From: Lacipirellulaceae bacterium
GTDB lineage: Bacteria > Planctomycetota > Planctomycetia > Pirellulales > Lacipirellulaceae
Reading direction: 5' to 3'
Assembly: GCA_040218535.1 (NCBI GenBank)
Contig: JAVJRG010000012.1
Location: forward strand, 1,364,001-1,428,000
Length of the DNA: 64,000 bases
The notes below the pieces were generated by a model that was given only the letters and a program-made list of their open reading frames with translations, was not told where the DNA came from and did not search any database. How positions within the stretch are numbered: position 1 is the stretch's first letter; each line of letters begins with the position of its first letter. The translations under genes were made by a program, and so were the position numbers. Below, piece after piece: positions 9,328 through 18,169 of this stretch.

Positions 9328-10020
9328 CCGCCTGCCGTGGTCCAAGCCGCTAGACGAACGCCTAGTGACAGACCCTTAGCGACAGAGGTCACCCGAGAGC
9401 TTCGTGGGGTTCGAAGCTGATGCCAAATTGCCGACCTTATTCTTCTGGCTAACTCGCGAACGTCACGAGAGACGAAGAATCAACGCAAGCCAATCAATCT
9501 GGCTGGCGGCGGTCGCAAGGGGCAAGAAAATCAGTCGCGGTCGAGAGTCAGAAAGCCTGCCTTCCTAATCCTAGCAGATTGGAGGCGGCGAACCGCTTGC
9601 TTCGAGCTTCGAATGAACACAACCGTTGTGCCAGTCAGATTGCCGCAGTAATTGTCAGAACTACGCTGCTTGGCCGGAAGGTCTCACACCTTTGTATGAC
9701 CTACAGGATAGCAGGCCAGACGTCGTGGGCAAGTCGAAATTGGACAAAGGCATGTGTTCCTAGCACCTCGAACTTCTTGTCATTCCGAAGGGAGGCTCGC
9801 CGACCGAGGAATCTGGGCTCAACTAGAGTGCGTTCCCGATTTCTCCGGTGCCGAGACACCTGTCGAAATGACACGAAGTGCGGAGTCGTGGTCAAGTCGT
9901 CCTAGGCTTTGATTTTATGGATAACTATTGATCCTAAACGCCTCGCCAGCTAGCTTGTCGAGCACCAACCTTATCTTTTCTAGCGATTTTGCAGCCAGTT
10001 CTGGGCGGAAACAGCATCGA
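9328..10020. other. Long divergent intergenic region
   Basis: Separates the helicase (minus) from the EIIA-SLC4 fusion gene (plus). The frames that run through it have no coding character. The main feature is the large palindrome at 9773-9878; otherwise I see no convincing RNA gene or promoter. Confidence 0.5.
9773..9878. repeat. Large imperfect palindrome (TTGTCATTCCG family)
   Basis: Arms 9773-9816 and 9835-9878 of about 44 bases each pair with roughly ten mismatches. The left arm begins CTTCTTGTCATTCCGAAGG; the right arm in reverse complement begins CTTCGTGTCATTTCGACAGG. The short loop favours a stable cruciform or RNA hairpin. It resembles dispersed bacterial palindromic elements and explains the spurious open frames on both strands here. 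Confidence 0.7.
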
Positions 10021-12081
10021 ATGGAAATCCTTCAACAAGCATTCGAGAAGGAAGCTTTTTTGCTCGACGTCGAGGCTTTCGACGTCGAGCAGGTCATCGA
10101 GAAGACCATTGATGGTTTAATCGCCAAAGGGCTCCTTACCGAGGAGGTTCGCGACGAGGTTGCTGCTGGGCTGATCAAAAGGGAGCAGCAGTCCTCGACG
10201 GCAATCGGTCATGCGGTGGCCGTACCGCATTGCTACCTCGACTGTTTAACCGACCCGATGGTCGTTTTTGTGCGGCTCGACCACGCGCTGAACCTTGGTG
10301 CACCTGACGGGATTCCGACGCGTTACTTTTTCACACTGCTCGGACCGAAAGAAGCAACCGCGGAGCATCTTGATACACTGGCCACGATCGCGCGGGCGAC
10401 TTCAGATGGTGAGTTCCGCTACGATCTGCGCCGAGCCCGCAATCAAAACGATCTGCTGGAGTCGCTTACCCGATTCGACCAGCGTAGCTCCCAAGTCGTC
10501 GTTACCCTGCGAGACCCGGCAGAGGCACTCATCCATTCGGGGCAACTCTTTGGCGGTATCAAGCAAGATATCGCTCGTCGGCTGCCGCACTATCTGAGCG
10601 ACTTTGTCGACGGCTTCAATTTCAAAACCCTCTCAGCGATCATCTTTCTGTTCTTCGCGTGCCTGGCTCCGTGCATTACTTTCGGTGGCCTGATGGGCGC
10701 TGCGACCAACAACGACATTGGCGTCGTGGAAATGCTGCTCGCGACCGCCATCTGCGGCACGGTCTATGCCTTCGTGGCAGGGCAACCCATGATCATTCTC
10801 GGCGGGATCGGGGCGCTCTATCTCTTCACAGCAATCCTCTACCAACTGTGCACTGATATGGAGCTGCCATTCTTGGCAACCTATGCCTGGGTTGGTTTCT
10901 GGACTTCTTTGCTGCTGATCTTGCTTGCTGTTTTCGAAGCGAGCGTGCTCATGCGGTATTTCACACGGTTTACCGATGAGATCTTCGCGGGTCTTATGTC
11001 CGTACTGTTTATCTATGAAGCGGTCCGAGCAATCGTCGGTCGTTTTAGAGTGAGCTTTGCAGCCGAGGAAGATAACCACGACGCCGCGTTCCTGACGTTG
11101 GTACTTGCGATCGGCACATTCTATATCGCGATGAATCTGTCTCGCTTTCGAAGTAGCCGCTATCTAGCGCCCTGGATGCGCGAATTCCTGTCAGACTTTG
11201 GCCCCACAATCGCATTGGGTTCCATGACGATTGTCGCAATAGCCATCATGGACGAAGTGAAGCCCGACATGCTCCAGCCGCCTGAGAAGTTTACCGGTAC
11301 GACATCAGGGCGGGCCCTATTAGTGGATCCCTTTGTCGGCCCGAAATGGTCGTGGTTTGCTGCGCTGGTCCCTGCGCTCCTGGCGACTCTTCTGATTGTG
11401 CTTTCGCACAATATTACTGGCCGCCTGTTGAACAGTCCCGATAATCGGCTCCACAAAGGGGCCGCGTATCACTGGGATCTTGCAGTGGTCGGGATTTTGG
11501 TGGGCGTCTGTTCGCTGTTCGGTTGGCCGTGGTTTGTCGCCGCCACGGTCCGGACGCTCGCTCATGTGCGTTCACTGGCGACCTTTGAAGGTTCGGTTTC
11601 CACGGGAGGTGAACGCAGCCAACGGGTGATTCACGTTCAAGAGACACGTATGACGGGCCTAGTCGTTCATCTGCTGATCGGCACCTCGCTCGCACTTCTC
11701 TCCTGGTTGGAATACGTGCCGCTGGCAGTCCTCTACGGTGTGTTCCTTTACATGGGCGTGGTGTCGTTGGGTGGGAACCAGTTATTCGAACGGTTGCTGC
11801 TGCTGTTTGTTGAGCCCTCGCTCTACCCCCGCACGCACTACATGCGACAAGCACCCGTCAAAGTGATTCACAAGTTTACCGCCATTCAGCTCATCTGCTT
11901 TGTCGCCTTGACGGTGATCAGTCTCGCACCGTTTCCGACGCTGCAACTTCTGTTTCCTCTGTTCATCGCTCTCCTCGTACCCTTCCGTTTGTACTTGGGA
12001 CGATTCTTTCAGAAGCAGCATCTAGACGCGTTGGACGCGGAGGAGACACCGGGAGAAGAAGAGGATCACTGGTCGGGGTAG
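10021..12081 (+). CDS. PTS EIIA-like domain fused to an SLC4/Band 3-type anion transporter
   Basis: About 686 residues from ATG 10021; a TTG at 9928 would only add a non-conserved stretch. Residues ~1-150 match the PTS EIIA-2 (mannitol/fructose type) fold: a helical start, then STAIGHAVAVPH with the phospho-acceptor-type histidine at residue 70. From residue ~190 the protein is a polytopic membrane domain with SLC4 hallmarks: FACLAPCITFGGLMG, GQPMIILGGIGALYLF and FTDEIFAGLMSVLFIYEA, close to the conserved helices of Band 3 and sodium-bicarbonate transporters. The likely substrate is bicarbonate or another anion, by family inference. Eukaryotic Band 3 has an N-terminal cytoplasmic domain of the same EIIA-like fold, so the architecture is shared, but here the histidine is retained and regulation by phosphorylation is conceivable. 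Confidence 0.88.
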   Translation: MEILQQAFEKEAFLLDVEAFDVEQVIEKTIDGLIAKGLLTEEVRDEVAAGLIKREQQSSTAIGHAVAVPHCYLDCLTDPMVVFVRLDHALNLGAPDGIPTRYFFTLLGPKEATAEHLDTLATIARATSDGEFRYDLRRARNQNDLLESLTRFDQRSSQVVVTLRDPAEALIHSGQLFGGIKQDIARRLPHYLSDFVDGFNFKTLSAIIFLFFACLAPCITFGGLMGAATNNDIGVVEMLLATAICGTVYAFVAGQPMIILGGIGALYLFTAILYQLCTDMELPFLATYAWVGFWTSLLLILLAVFEASVLMRYFTRFTDEIFAGLMSVLFIYEAVRAIVGRFRVSFAAEEDNHDAAFLTLVLAIGTFYIAMNLSRFRSSRYLAPWMREFLSDFGPTIALGSMTIVAIAIMDEVKPDMLQPPEKFTGTTSGRALLVDPFVGPKWSWFAALVPALLATLLIVLSHNITGRLLNSPDNRLHKGAAYHWDLAVVGILVGVCSLFGWPWFVAATVRTLAHVRSLATFEGSVSTGGERSQRVIHVQETRMTGLVVHLLIGTSLALLSWLEYVPLAVLYGVFLYMGVVSLGGNQLFERLLLLFVEPSLYPRTHYMRQAPVKVIHKFTAIQLICFVALTVISLAPFPTLQLLFPLFIALLVPFRLYLGRFFQKQHLDALDAEETPGEEEDHWSG

Positions 12082-12174
12082 TAGAGAGTGCTGCGGGCGG
12101 CTGCGAGATACGCATGAGCCAAGTTTTTGATTCGTGCATCCACAAAATTACCGCGAAGCGATTACGCAACATAG

Positions 12175-12223
12175 CCCAGGGTTCGATCATCACGAGCCCC
12201 AGCGAGTGTGATCGTACCCTGGG
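12175..12223. repeat. CCCAGGGT palindrome, copy 1
   Basis: Left arm 12175-12197 and right arm 12202-12223: CCCAGGGTTCGATCATCAC pairs with GTGATCGTACCCTGGG, with small mismatches and a very short loop. Confidence 0.65.
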
Positions 12224-12388
12224 TTAATGGGTCCAAACAAACATCGACCGAGCAAGATGCCATGAGTACCGAAGAACTCAGCCGAGGTCGAAATCGAAAC
12301 GGCATGCCTCGGCTCTTTGCGACCTCGCTTTGGTGCCGCCGGTTGTCTTGCCTTTCCGCTCGGTCGCTTCTTTGCGGTCGCTTGTTTT

Positions 12389-12437
12389 CCCAGGTTAGGT
12401 CAAAGCTCGCTGGGGCTCGCTATTGACCAACCCTGGG
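12389..12437. repeat. CCCAGGGT palindrome, copy 2
   Basis: Left arm 12389-12406 (CCCAGGTTAGGTCAAAGC) pairs with right arm 12419-12437 (GCTATTGACCAACCCTGGG). Same end motif as copy 1, with a different stem and loop. Confidence 0.65.
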
Positions 12438-12479
12438 CTATGGGATGAAACGCCTTCGGCGTAATTATCGCAATCGCCG

Positions 12480-15400
12480 CTACCCCAGTGCTGGCTCGAA
12501 CGACATCCGAGTTTGCCGTACCGGTACGCTCACCTCTTCCCGGCACCCGCGGCACATCAACAGGACGTACAGACTCGGCGCGAAGATGAGCGCCATGATC
12601 GTGGCCCCGCTTACGCCGCCGGCAATGGTTGTCGCTAGGGGCGGCCAGAAGCCGCCGCCGCCAATGATTAACGGTAAGAAACCGGCAATCGTCGTGAAGG
12701 TTGTAGAGAGCACATGACGCGTCGCGCGGACGACCACATCGCGCACCGCAGCCGGATCGCCAGTGGCGGCCTGTTCATCTTCTCGCAGGGCGGCGAGCAC
12801 GACGATCGTGTCGTTGATCGCCACACCGATGAGGCCCATCGTGCCGACGATACCCATGAATCCAAACGGGTATTGGAACAGCGCAAGTGCCCCCAGGCTT
12901 AAGCCCACTGAGAGCATCGCGACCACGCCGATGATGCCCGCCATGCGAAAGCTACCAAAGCTGAGCACCAGGGTCGCCACCATCATCACACCAAGCACGC
13001 CGACGCTGGAGAGCAGGTTGCCGATGGCGTCGTCACGCTTCGAGGCTTCACCGCCGAATTCATAGCGGTAACCTGCGGGGAGTTCAAAGTCAGAATCGGC
13101 GAGCCGTTGTTGGAAATCCGCCAAGACGCCCGCGGGCAGTTCTTCCGCCGTGATGTAGGCCTGCACTTCGTTCATGCGAATCGTGTTAAAGTGCGGGATG
13201 ACGGAGACTTCGGGCTTGAGGTTGATCTCAGCGATTGAAGAGAGGGGGATCCGTGCCGCTGAAGCGGCACGGCCATTTTGGTCTGGAGACTGGGGGCCCG
13301 CCGAAAGTAAGTCCAGCGAACCGACGGTGCTGAGTTGCCCGCGCTTTTCATTCTGAATTCGCACGCGCACAGGCAGCTCTTCGGTTGCTTCCAAGAGCGA
13401 TCCGCCGATGGCCCCTTCGAGCGAGGCGTCTAGCTGGCGTGCGATCGTTGCGTTGTCGAGGCCCGCGAGGCGTGCTTGCTCTTCGTCGACATCAATCGCC
13501 AATTTCGGCAGAGCCTCGGCGAGGCTGGCGGTGGTGTGAATCACCTCGGGGGTTTCGGAGAGGACCGCACGAACTTCGTCGCCTAACTCACGCAGGACGT
13601 CTAAGTCTGGGCCGTAGAGCCGCAATTCAATCGGCGCTTCATACGGCGGTCCTTGGGCAAGCTGACGGACAAGAAAACGTGCCTCGGGGAACGCATCACT
13701 CAGCTCTGTTTGCAGCGAGCGAATCAGCTCGCCAACGCCCTCGGCACTCTCAGCCTGCACCAAGGCTTGAGCGTATTGCGGCGTGCCTTTCTTGTTGGAA
13801 AGCATGTTGTAGTAGAACGGTGGAGCGCTTTCGCCGATGAACCACTCGACCGCTTTGATCGACTTGTTCTTCAGCAAAATATCACGCGCTGCGAGTGCTG
13901 TTTCGGCGGTGTAACCAATCGAAGCCTGGGAAGGGAGCGTCAATTGGATCTGGAACTGATTGCGGTCCGCTGGTGGGAAGAACTGGTCGGTGAGAGTGCT
14001 GGCAGCAATGAATCCAGCAATCGGCAGGAACATTCCCAATGCTACGCCGATCAGTGGGCGATGAAAAACAGAGTCGAGCATGCCGCGATACAAAGTGGTA
14101 AGGCCAGCGTTGGAGAAGCCGCTCGACCACCAGTGACGCTTGCGTGTTTTTTCGGTCGTTTCGCTTTCGTCGCGACTCATTAGGGCCATCAATGAAGGAG
14201 TCACCGTCATCGCCAGCAGAAACGAACTGGCGACGGCCAGGATCACGCTCGTGGCGATCGACCCGACGAATTCTCCCGCAGGGCCAGGCATGAGCGAAAT
14301 CGGCGCGAAGGAGAGCGCCGTCGTCACGGTCGAACCAAGCAATGGAACGGCTAAGTGCTTCACGCTACCAGCAACGGCGCTGCCTGGCTTTTCGCCAGCG
14401 GTAATCCGCTCGCGCACTTCATCGACCATCACAATCGCATTGTCGATCAGCAGTCCCAGTGCGATGATCAGTCCCGTGATCGACATCTGGTGCATCGGGA
14501 CGCCCATCAATCGCATCCCGGCAAGCACCATGAGCGACGCAAGGGGTAACGCGGTTCCCACGACGATGGCACTTCGCCAACCCATCATGAACCAGACAAC
14601 CACAATCACCGCGGTCGCTCCGACAACGAGGTTCCCCAAAAGGGTTGTCAGACGCGTTTCCACGTAGCGGTTTTGTTCGAACAACACCTTCAAGCGGACA
14701 CCACTGGGCAGCGAGGATTCAAACTCGGCAAGCGTCTCCTTCAATGAATCTGTCCAGTGGTCGACACGTTTCTCTTCTTTCACGAGCGAGCCCAATGCGA
14801 CCGCCGGTTTTCCATCGACGATGGCAAGCGAGCTTTGCGGCTCAGCAAACGCTTTGGAGACCTCGGCGATATCTCCCAAGGCAACGAATCGACCGGCTCC
14901 TTGAGTGCTTCGATTGTCGACGGCAATGGGCAGGCTCCGAACACGCTCGACCGAGTCGATTTCCGCATCGACTTCGAAAACAAGATTGCGAGTCTCTGAA
15001 CGCAACAGGCCGGCGGAGACTTTCGCATCGCTGGCGGCGACGAGTTGAGCCACTTGCTCAACGGTTAAGCCGAGCGTCGACAGTTCGTCCTGTCGTATTT
15101 CGACGACAATCTCTTCGCGCGGATCGCCAAAGGTATCGACTTCGCGGGTGCCATTAATCGCTCTTAGGCGATCCTCCAATGCCTCGGCCTGACGTCGAAG
15201 GATTGCGTAGCTGGGCTCCTCGGGGAGGTCCCAAACGAGTGCAACGATGGAAGCGTATGCGGTAACCTCGAGTAAATCGAAGTCAGGGTCACTTGCTCCA
15301 GTTGGTAGTAGGGGCGTCGCGTCGTCGATTTTGTCTCGCACGCGAGACCAGACTTCATCGACAGCGTAGACGTTGTCCTTCAGTTCGATCGTGACGGTCG

Positions 15401-15689
15401 AAATGCCGCTGAGGCTGGAAGAACGCAGTTCTTTGATCTCTTCGATTTCCTGCAGCTCGGTTTCGAGCTTTTCGGTAACGAGGGCTTCAACACGTTCCGC
15501 ACTCGCCCCAGGAAACTGCGTATTGATGATCGCCGCCCGCTGTGAAAGCACGGGATCTTCCATCCGCGGCAAAATGTAGTAGGACGAAAGTCCTGCCACC
15601 AAAATCAGACAGATCGCCAACATCAGCAAACGGCTGTTGTCGAAGAACAGACTGGCGAGCTGTCGATTTTCTTTGTCGGCGTCGTGCAT
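12480..15689 (-). CDS. RND efflux transporter, AcrB/HAE1-type inner-membrane pump
   Basis: 1069 residues from ATG 15689. It has the two-fold RND layout: TM1 near residues 18-38, a large periplasmic loop starting with VLSQRAAIINTQFPGAS, a block of helices at ~340-490, a second periplasmic loop and a final helix block ending in GGVSGATIMALIFAPSLYVL. TM4 carries GLLIDNAIVMVDEV, where AcrB has two adjacent aspartates (DD); here the pair is DN, so one proton-relay acid remains. It would export drugs, toxins or lipids with the adaptor encoded just upstream and an outer-membrane channel not present in this operon. It is the third gene of the TetR-adaptor-pump operon. A 205-base gap with a nested palindrome separates it from the adaptor, which may lower pump expression. 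Confidence 0.93.
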   Translation of the reverse strand: MHDADKENRQLASLFFDNSRLLMLAICLILVAGLSSYYILPRMEDPVLSQRAAIINTQFPGASAERVEALVTEKLETELQEIEEIKELRSSSLSGISTVTIELKDNVYAVDEVWSRVRDKIDDATPLLPTGASDPDFDLLEVTAYASIVALVWDLPEEPSYAILRRQAEALEDRLRAINGTREVDTFGDPREEIVVEIRQDELSTLGLTVEQVAQLVAASDAKVSAGLLRSETRNLVFEVDAEIDSVERVRSLPIAVDNRSTQGAGRFVALGDIAEVSKAFAEPQSSLAIVDGKPAVALGSLVKEEKRVDHWTDSLKETLAEFESSLPSGVRLKVLFEQNRYVETRLTTLLGNLVVGATAVIVVVWFMMGWRSAIVVGTALPLASLMVLAGMRLMGVPMHQMSITGLIIALGLLIDNAIVMVDEVRERITAGEKPGSAVAGSVKHLAVPLLGSTVTTALSFAPISLMPGPAGEFVGSIATSVILAVASSFLLAMTVTPSLMALMSRDESETTEKTRKRHWWSSGFSNAGLTTLYRGMLDSVFHRPLIGVALGMFLPIAGFIAASTLTDQFFPPADRNQFQIQLTLPSQASIGYTAETALAARDILLKNKSIKAVEWFIGESAPPFYYNMLSNKKGTPQYAQALVQAESAEGVGELIRSLQTELSDAFPEARFLVRQLAQGPPYEAPIELRLYGPDLDVLRELGDEVRAVLSETPEVIHTTASLAEALPKLAIDVDEEQARLAGLDNATIARQLDASLEGAIGGSLLEATEELPVRVRIQNEKRGQLSTVGSLDLLSAGPQSPDQNGRAASAARIPLSSIAEINLKPEVSVIPHFNTIRMNEVQAYITAEELPAGVLADFQQRLADSDFELPAGYRYEFGGEASKRDDAIGNLLSSVGVLGVMMVATLVLSFGSFRMAGIIGVVAMLSVGLSLGALALFQYPFGFMGIVGTMGLIGVAINDTIVVLAALREDEQAATGDPAAVRDVVVRATRHVLSTTFTTIAGFLPLIIGGGGFWPPLATTIAGGVSGATIMALIFAPSLYVLLMCRGCREEVSVPVRQTRMSFEPALG

Positions 15690-15710
15690 TGTGAAGACTT
15701 TCTAGCGCTA

Positions 15711-15873
15711 ATTTTGGCCACGGATCCACACGGATTTCACGGATGATTTTTCTAGACTTCTCATAGCCCGAAGTGTTAGTGAGGGAGAAAACTGATTAGT
15801 GGAATCCCTCGCTTGCGCTTCGTGCTGTGATTCTTAATCATCCGTGCAATCCGTGTTCATCCGTGGCAAAATT
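15711..15873. repeat. Nested palindrome inside the RND operon
   Basis: Outer arms (about 15711-15750 and 15836-15873) are of the CCACGGAT family: TTGGCCACGGATCCACAC against a right arm that reads TTGCCACGGATGAACAC in reverse complement. Inside lies a second palindrome, arms 15765-15786 (AGCCCGAAGTGTTAGTGAGGGA) and 15805-15826 (reverse complement AGCACGAAGCGCAAGCGAGGGA). Two different dispersed families are thus nested one within the other, between adaptor and pump genes. Confidence 0.75.
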
Positions 15874-15894
15874 CAGGCTTGCACTTTCTTGTGG

Positions 15895-17307
15895 CTACTT
15901 TGCATTGGAGGGAGAATCAGTTTCGGGTAATTTTACGAGAGAAGCCGGATCGACGACGACTCGCTGACCGACGACCACACGATGCGTTCCGCTTGTCACG
16001 ACTTGGTCGCCAGGGCGAAGTGTGCCGCGGACAAAACTGCGATCGTCGACGTTGTCGAGTAGTTCCACATCGCGGCGGGCGATTTTTCCTTGGCGGCTGC
16101 CGGCGGTCGACGTGCCCTCTTCGGCAGGTTCCACGACGAACACCGACCAAAGACCGCGAGTACTGCGTGAGAGGGCAGTCGTTGGAACCCAGTAGCCGTT
16201 CTTCTCGACGCGCTGCTCGGCCGCAAAGCGAAAGACCTGACCGGGCAAGGGTCCACTCTCGCCAGACCCGGCGTCTGCGACGAGATCGAGAATGACGTTC
16301 CGCGTTCGCGTGGTACGATCGACCTCAGGAGCCAAAGAACTGACTTCCGCTTGGACGGAATAACCGTCGACAAGCAGGGTATGCGTGCTGCCTTTCGAAA
16401 GTGTGGCGGCTGTGCTGGCTGGCAGTCCGACCCAGGCTTCGAGATGCGTGTCATCGACAATTTCTACGACAGGCGTGCCTGCTTGGATAACGATTCCCTC
16501 GTCAACCATCCGCGAAGCGATTCGGCCCGCATAGGGGGCACGAAGCAATGCATCTTCAGCATCGTGATCAAGGTCTTCGAGAAGCGCGTTGATCTGATCG
16601 AGCCGCGCTTGCTGTGCTGTTTTCTTTTCTTGACGCGTCCCGACGACAAGCTCTTCCAACTGCCGTTCGACCATGGTGACGCGTGCAGCGGCAGCCTCTG
16701 TTTCATGGAGGTACGTTTCGTACTCTTCCTGAGAAACGGAGGCCCCTTGAACAAGCTTCGCTCGCCGAGCTAGTTGCTTTTCCAAGACTTTCAATTGAGC
16801 CCGAAGTGTTTCAAGCTCGGCACGCTTAGCTGCGATCGTTTCTTTTCGCGGTCCGTTGACTAGTTCGAGCAGTATCGCTTCCGCCTCGAGACGCTGGGCT
16901 TTAAGATGTTCTCTGCGGGCTTCGATGTGCCGCGTGTCGAGTTTGCCAATGACTTGATCCGCTTCGACCCGATCCCCTTCGTCAACGGAAAGTTCAACGA
17001 CCTCACCGCCGCGTTGAAAACCTAGCTGGCTGCGGCGGGATTCACGGAGGATACCCGTGTAGTCGCGCTGGCGAACATAGCTGTTGATCTGCTCGACGGT
17101 GAAAGTGCTAACCGGAAGCGGTGTGTTCGTCTCAATTTCTTCCGATTCCGCTGAGGCTGCTGTACTTCCCGCTTTGGTTGCTGCGAAAGCTCCGCCAACA
17201 GTCAGAGCGACCAAAGTTAAGAGGATCAAGTTGCGTTTCGTCAAAAATTGACGTTGCGTCAAATTCTTGGCAAAAAAAGAGTGTTCGGTGGCGGTGCTAG
17301 AACTCAT
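15895..17307 (-). CDS. RND/HlyD-type periplasmic adaptor (membrane fusion protein)
   Basis: 470 residues from ATG 17307. An N-terminal anchor (RNLILLTLVALTVGGAFAA) is followed by the barrel/lipoyl half-motif ESRRSQLGFQRGGEVVELSVDEGDRV, a long alpha-hairpin of heptad-rich Glu/Arg/Leu sequence (~residues 125-235), the second lipoyl half APYAGRIASRMVDEGIVIQAG and C-terminal beta-barrel domains ending in VVTSGTHRVVVGQRV. This order is standard for AcrA/MacA-like adaptors, which bridge the inner-membrane pump to an outer-membrane channel. The start overlaps the stop of the TetR gene by 11 bases, so the two are translationally linked, and the pump gene follows. The assignment is secure; the substrate is unknown. 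Confidence 0.93.
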   Translation of the reverse strand: MSSSTATEHSFFAKNLTQRQFLTKRNLILLTLVALTVGGAFAATKAGSTAASAESEEIETNTPLPVSTFTVEQINSYVRQRDYTGILRESRRSQLGFQRGGEVVELSVDEGDRVEADQVIGKLDTRHIEARREHLKAQRLEAEAILLELVNGPRKETIAAKRAELETLRAQLKVLEKQLARRAKLVQGASVSQEEYETYLHETEAAAARVTMVERQLEELVVGTRQEKKTAQQARLDQINALLEDLDHDAEDALLRAPYAGRIASRMVDEGIVIQAGTPVVEIVDDTHLEAWVGLPASTAATLSKGSTHTLLVDGYSVQAEVSSLAPEVDRTTRTRNVILDLVADAGSGESGPLPGQVFRFAAEQRVEKNGYWVPTTALSRSTRGLWSVFVVEPAEEGTSTAGSRQGKIARRDVELLDNVDDRSFVRGTLRPGDQVVTSGTHRVVVGQRVVVDPASLVKLPETDSPSNAK

Positions 17308-18013
17308 CGGAAAATGCCTCTTCTCGGACCCGGTCCATCAAAGCTTGGTAGTCAACTTCATGCGAAAACGGACGCCAGCCATAGCCATCCAACATGAAGC
17401 TCTGATTATCTCTTAATGCCGCCACTGGTTCAGCGATGCCGTTGTCGCCCAGTGAATCGCTGGTTGCCATGATCGTGTACGCCCCGAAATTCAACGACCA
17501 GAGACCGAACACTAGGTCTTCAGGTGTCCGTCCTTCGGGCATTGTTAGGTCTCCATGAGCGAGTCCATCGCGAACAATGCCACTAATGATCTGCATGCAG
17601 CGAGATTCGCAGGACTGCATCATTTGTTGGCGTTCTTCGCTGGTTTTCTCCCAAATTGAGGCGGAACGAACGATCTGCTCCACGGCGAAATGAAGCGGAA
17701 ACCGGTCTACAAACTCTTCAGCCGCCGCACCTACAGCAGCCATTCGCTCACGCGAATTACCGTTCCAAGTGGCTGCGACTTCAAACATCCGTAGGCGGGT
17801 TTCCAGCGCATCATTCGCCAAGGCGAGAATGATTTCTTCCTTGTTGCGGAAGTGCTGGTAGATCGTACCTTTGGAGTATTCCATTTCCGCGGCAATCCGG
17901 TCCATACTCAGACCGAGATAGCCCGACTCGCGCAACATTACGCGGGCAAGTTCGAGGATGCGAACTTCCCGCTCTTGTTTCTCGCGTTCTTTTCTTGTGA
18001 GGGTTGCGACCAT
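17297..18013 (-). CDS. TetR/AcrR-family transcriptional regulator
   Basis: 238 residues from ATG 18013. The N-terminal TetR helix-turn-helix is clear at residues ~18-65: ILELARVMLRESGYLGLSMD, RIAAEMEYSKGTIYQHF and RNKEEIILAL, where SKGTIYQHF is the recognition-helix signature. The rest is a helical ligand-binding domain, with cysteines in QSCESRCMQ. It is the first gene of an operon with a periplasmic adaptor and an RND pump, so it most likely represses the efflux operon and itself. A perfect 7-bp inverted repeat sits over the -35 element just upstream. The -10 element lies so close to the ATG that the message may be leaderless. The inducer cannot be inferred. Confidence 0.93.
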   Translation of the reverse strand: MVATLTRKEREKQEREVRILELARVMLRESGYLGLSMDRIAAEMEYSKGTIYQHFRNKEEIILALANDALETRLRMFEVAATWNGNSRERMAAVGAAAEEFVDRFPLHFAVEQIVRSASIWEKTSEERQQMMQSCESRCMQIISGIVRDGLAHGDLTMPEGRTPEDLVFGLWSLNFGAYTIMATSDSLGDNGIAEPVAALRDNQSFMLDGYGWRPFSHEVDYQALMDRVREEAFSDEF

Positions 18014-18019
18014 GATTCA

Positions 18020-18057
18020 ATTCTAACATCCTGTCGAAAATTGACAAGACGTCAATT
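18020..18057 (-). promoter_or_regulatory. Candidate promoter and TetR operator of the efflux operon
   Basis: On the minus strand, TTGTCA (18047-18042) and TAGAAT (18025-18020) are 16 bases apart, a good sigma-70-type match. A perfect inverted repeat AATTGAC-n5-GTCAATT at 18039-18057 overlaps the -35 box, as expected for an autorepressing TetR operator. The -10 box ends six bases before the ATG, so transcription would start at about the start codon. Confidence 0.6.
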
Positions 18058-18169
18058 ATGCTTTTCGGCCTTTTCCATCCAGAACCTTAATGTGCCGTAA
18101 GTGCATTGTAGAGAACGCCTTATGGCGCCTGCGGCAGGCCTTTGGGGAATGCTAAGAGAGTTTTTACTG

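Larger units (their letters stand above)
12082..12479. other. Intergenic region holding two CCCAGGGT palindromes
   Basis: About 400 bases between convergent genes. It is dominated by two related hairpins (12175-12223 and 12389-12437). Its outer ends also mirror one another, with ATAGCCCAGGGTT near 12172 and AACCCTGGGCTAT near 12429, which gives a composite element of about 270 bases. No gene is seen inside. Confidence 0.55.

Noticed and set aside
9579-9905. Open frames in the helicase/EIIA-SLC4 intergenic region
   Set aside because: They run through the large palindrome, so the frames on both strands reflect repeat sequence, not genes.
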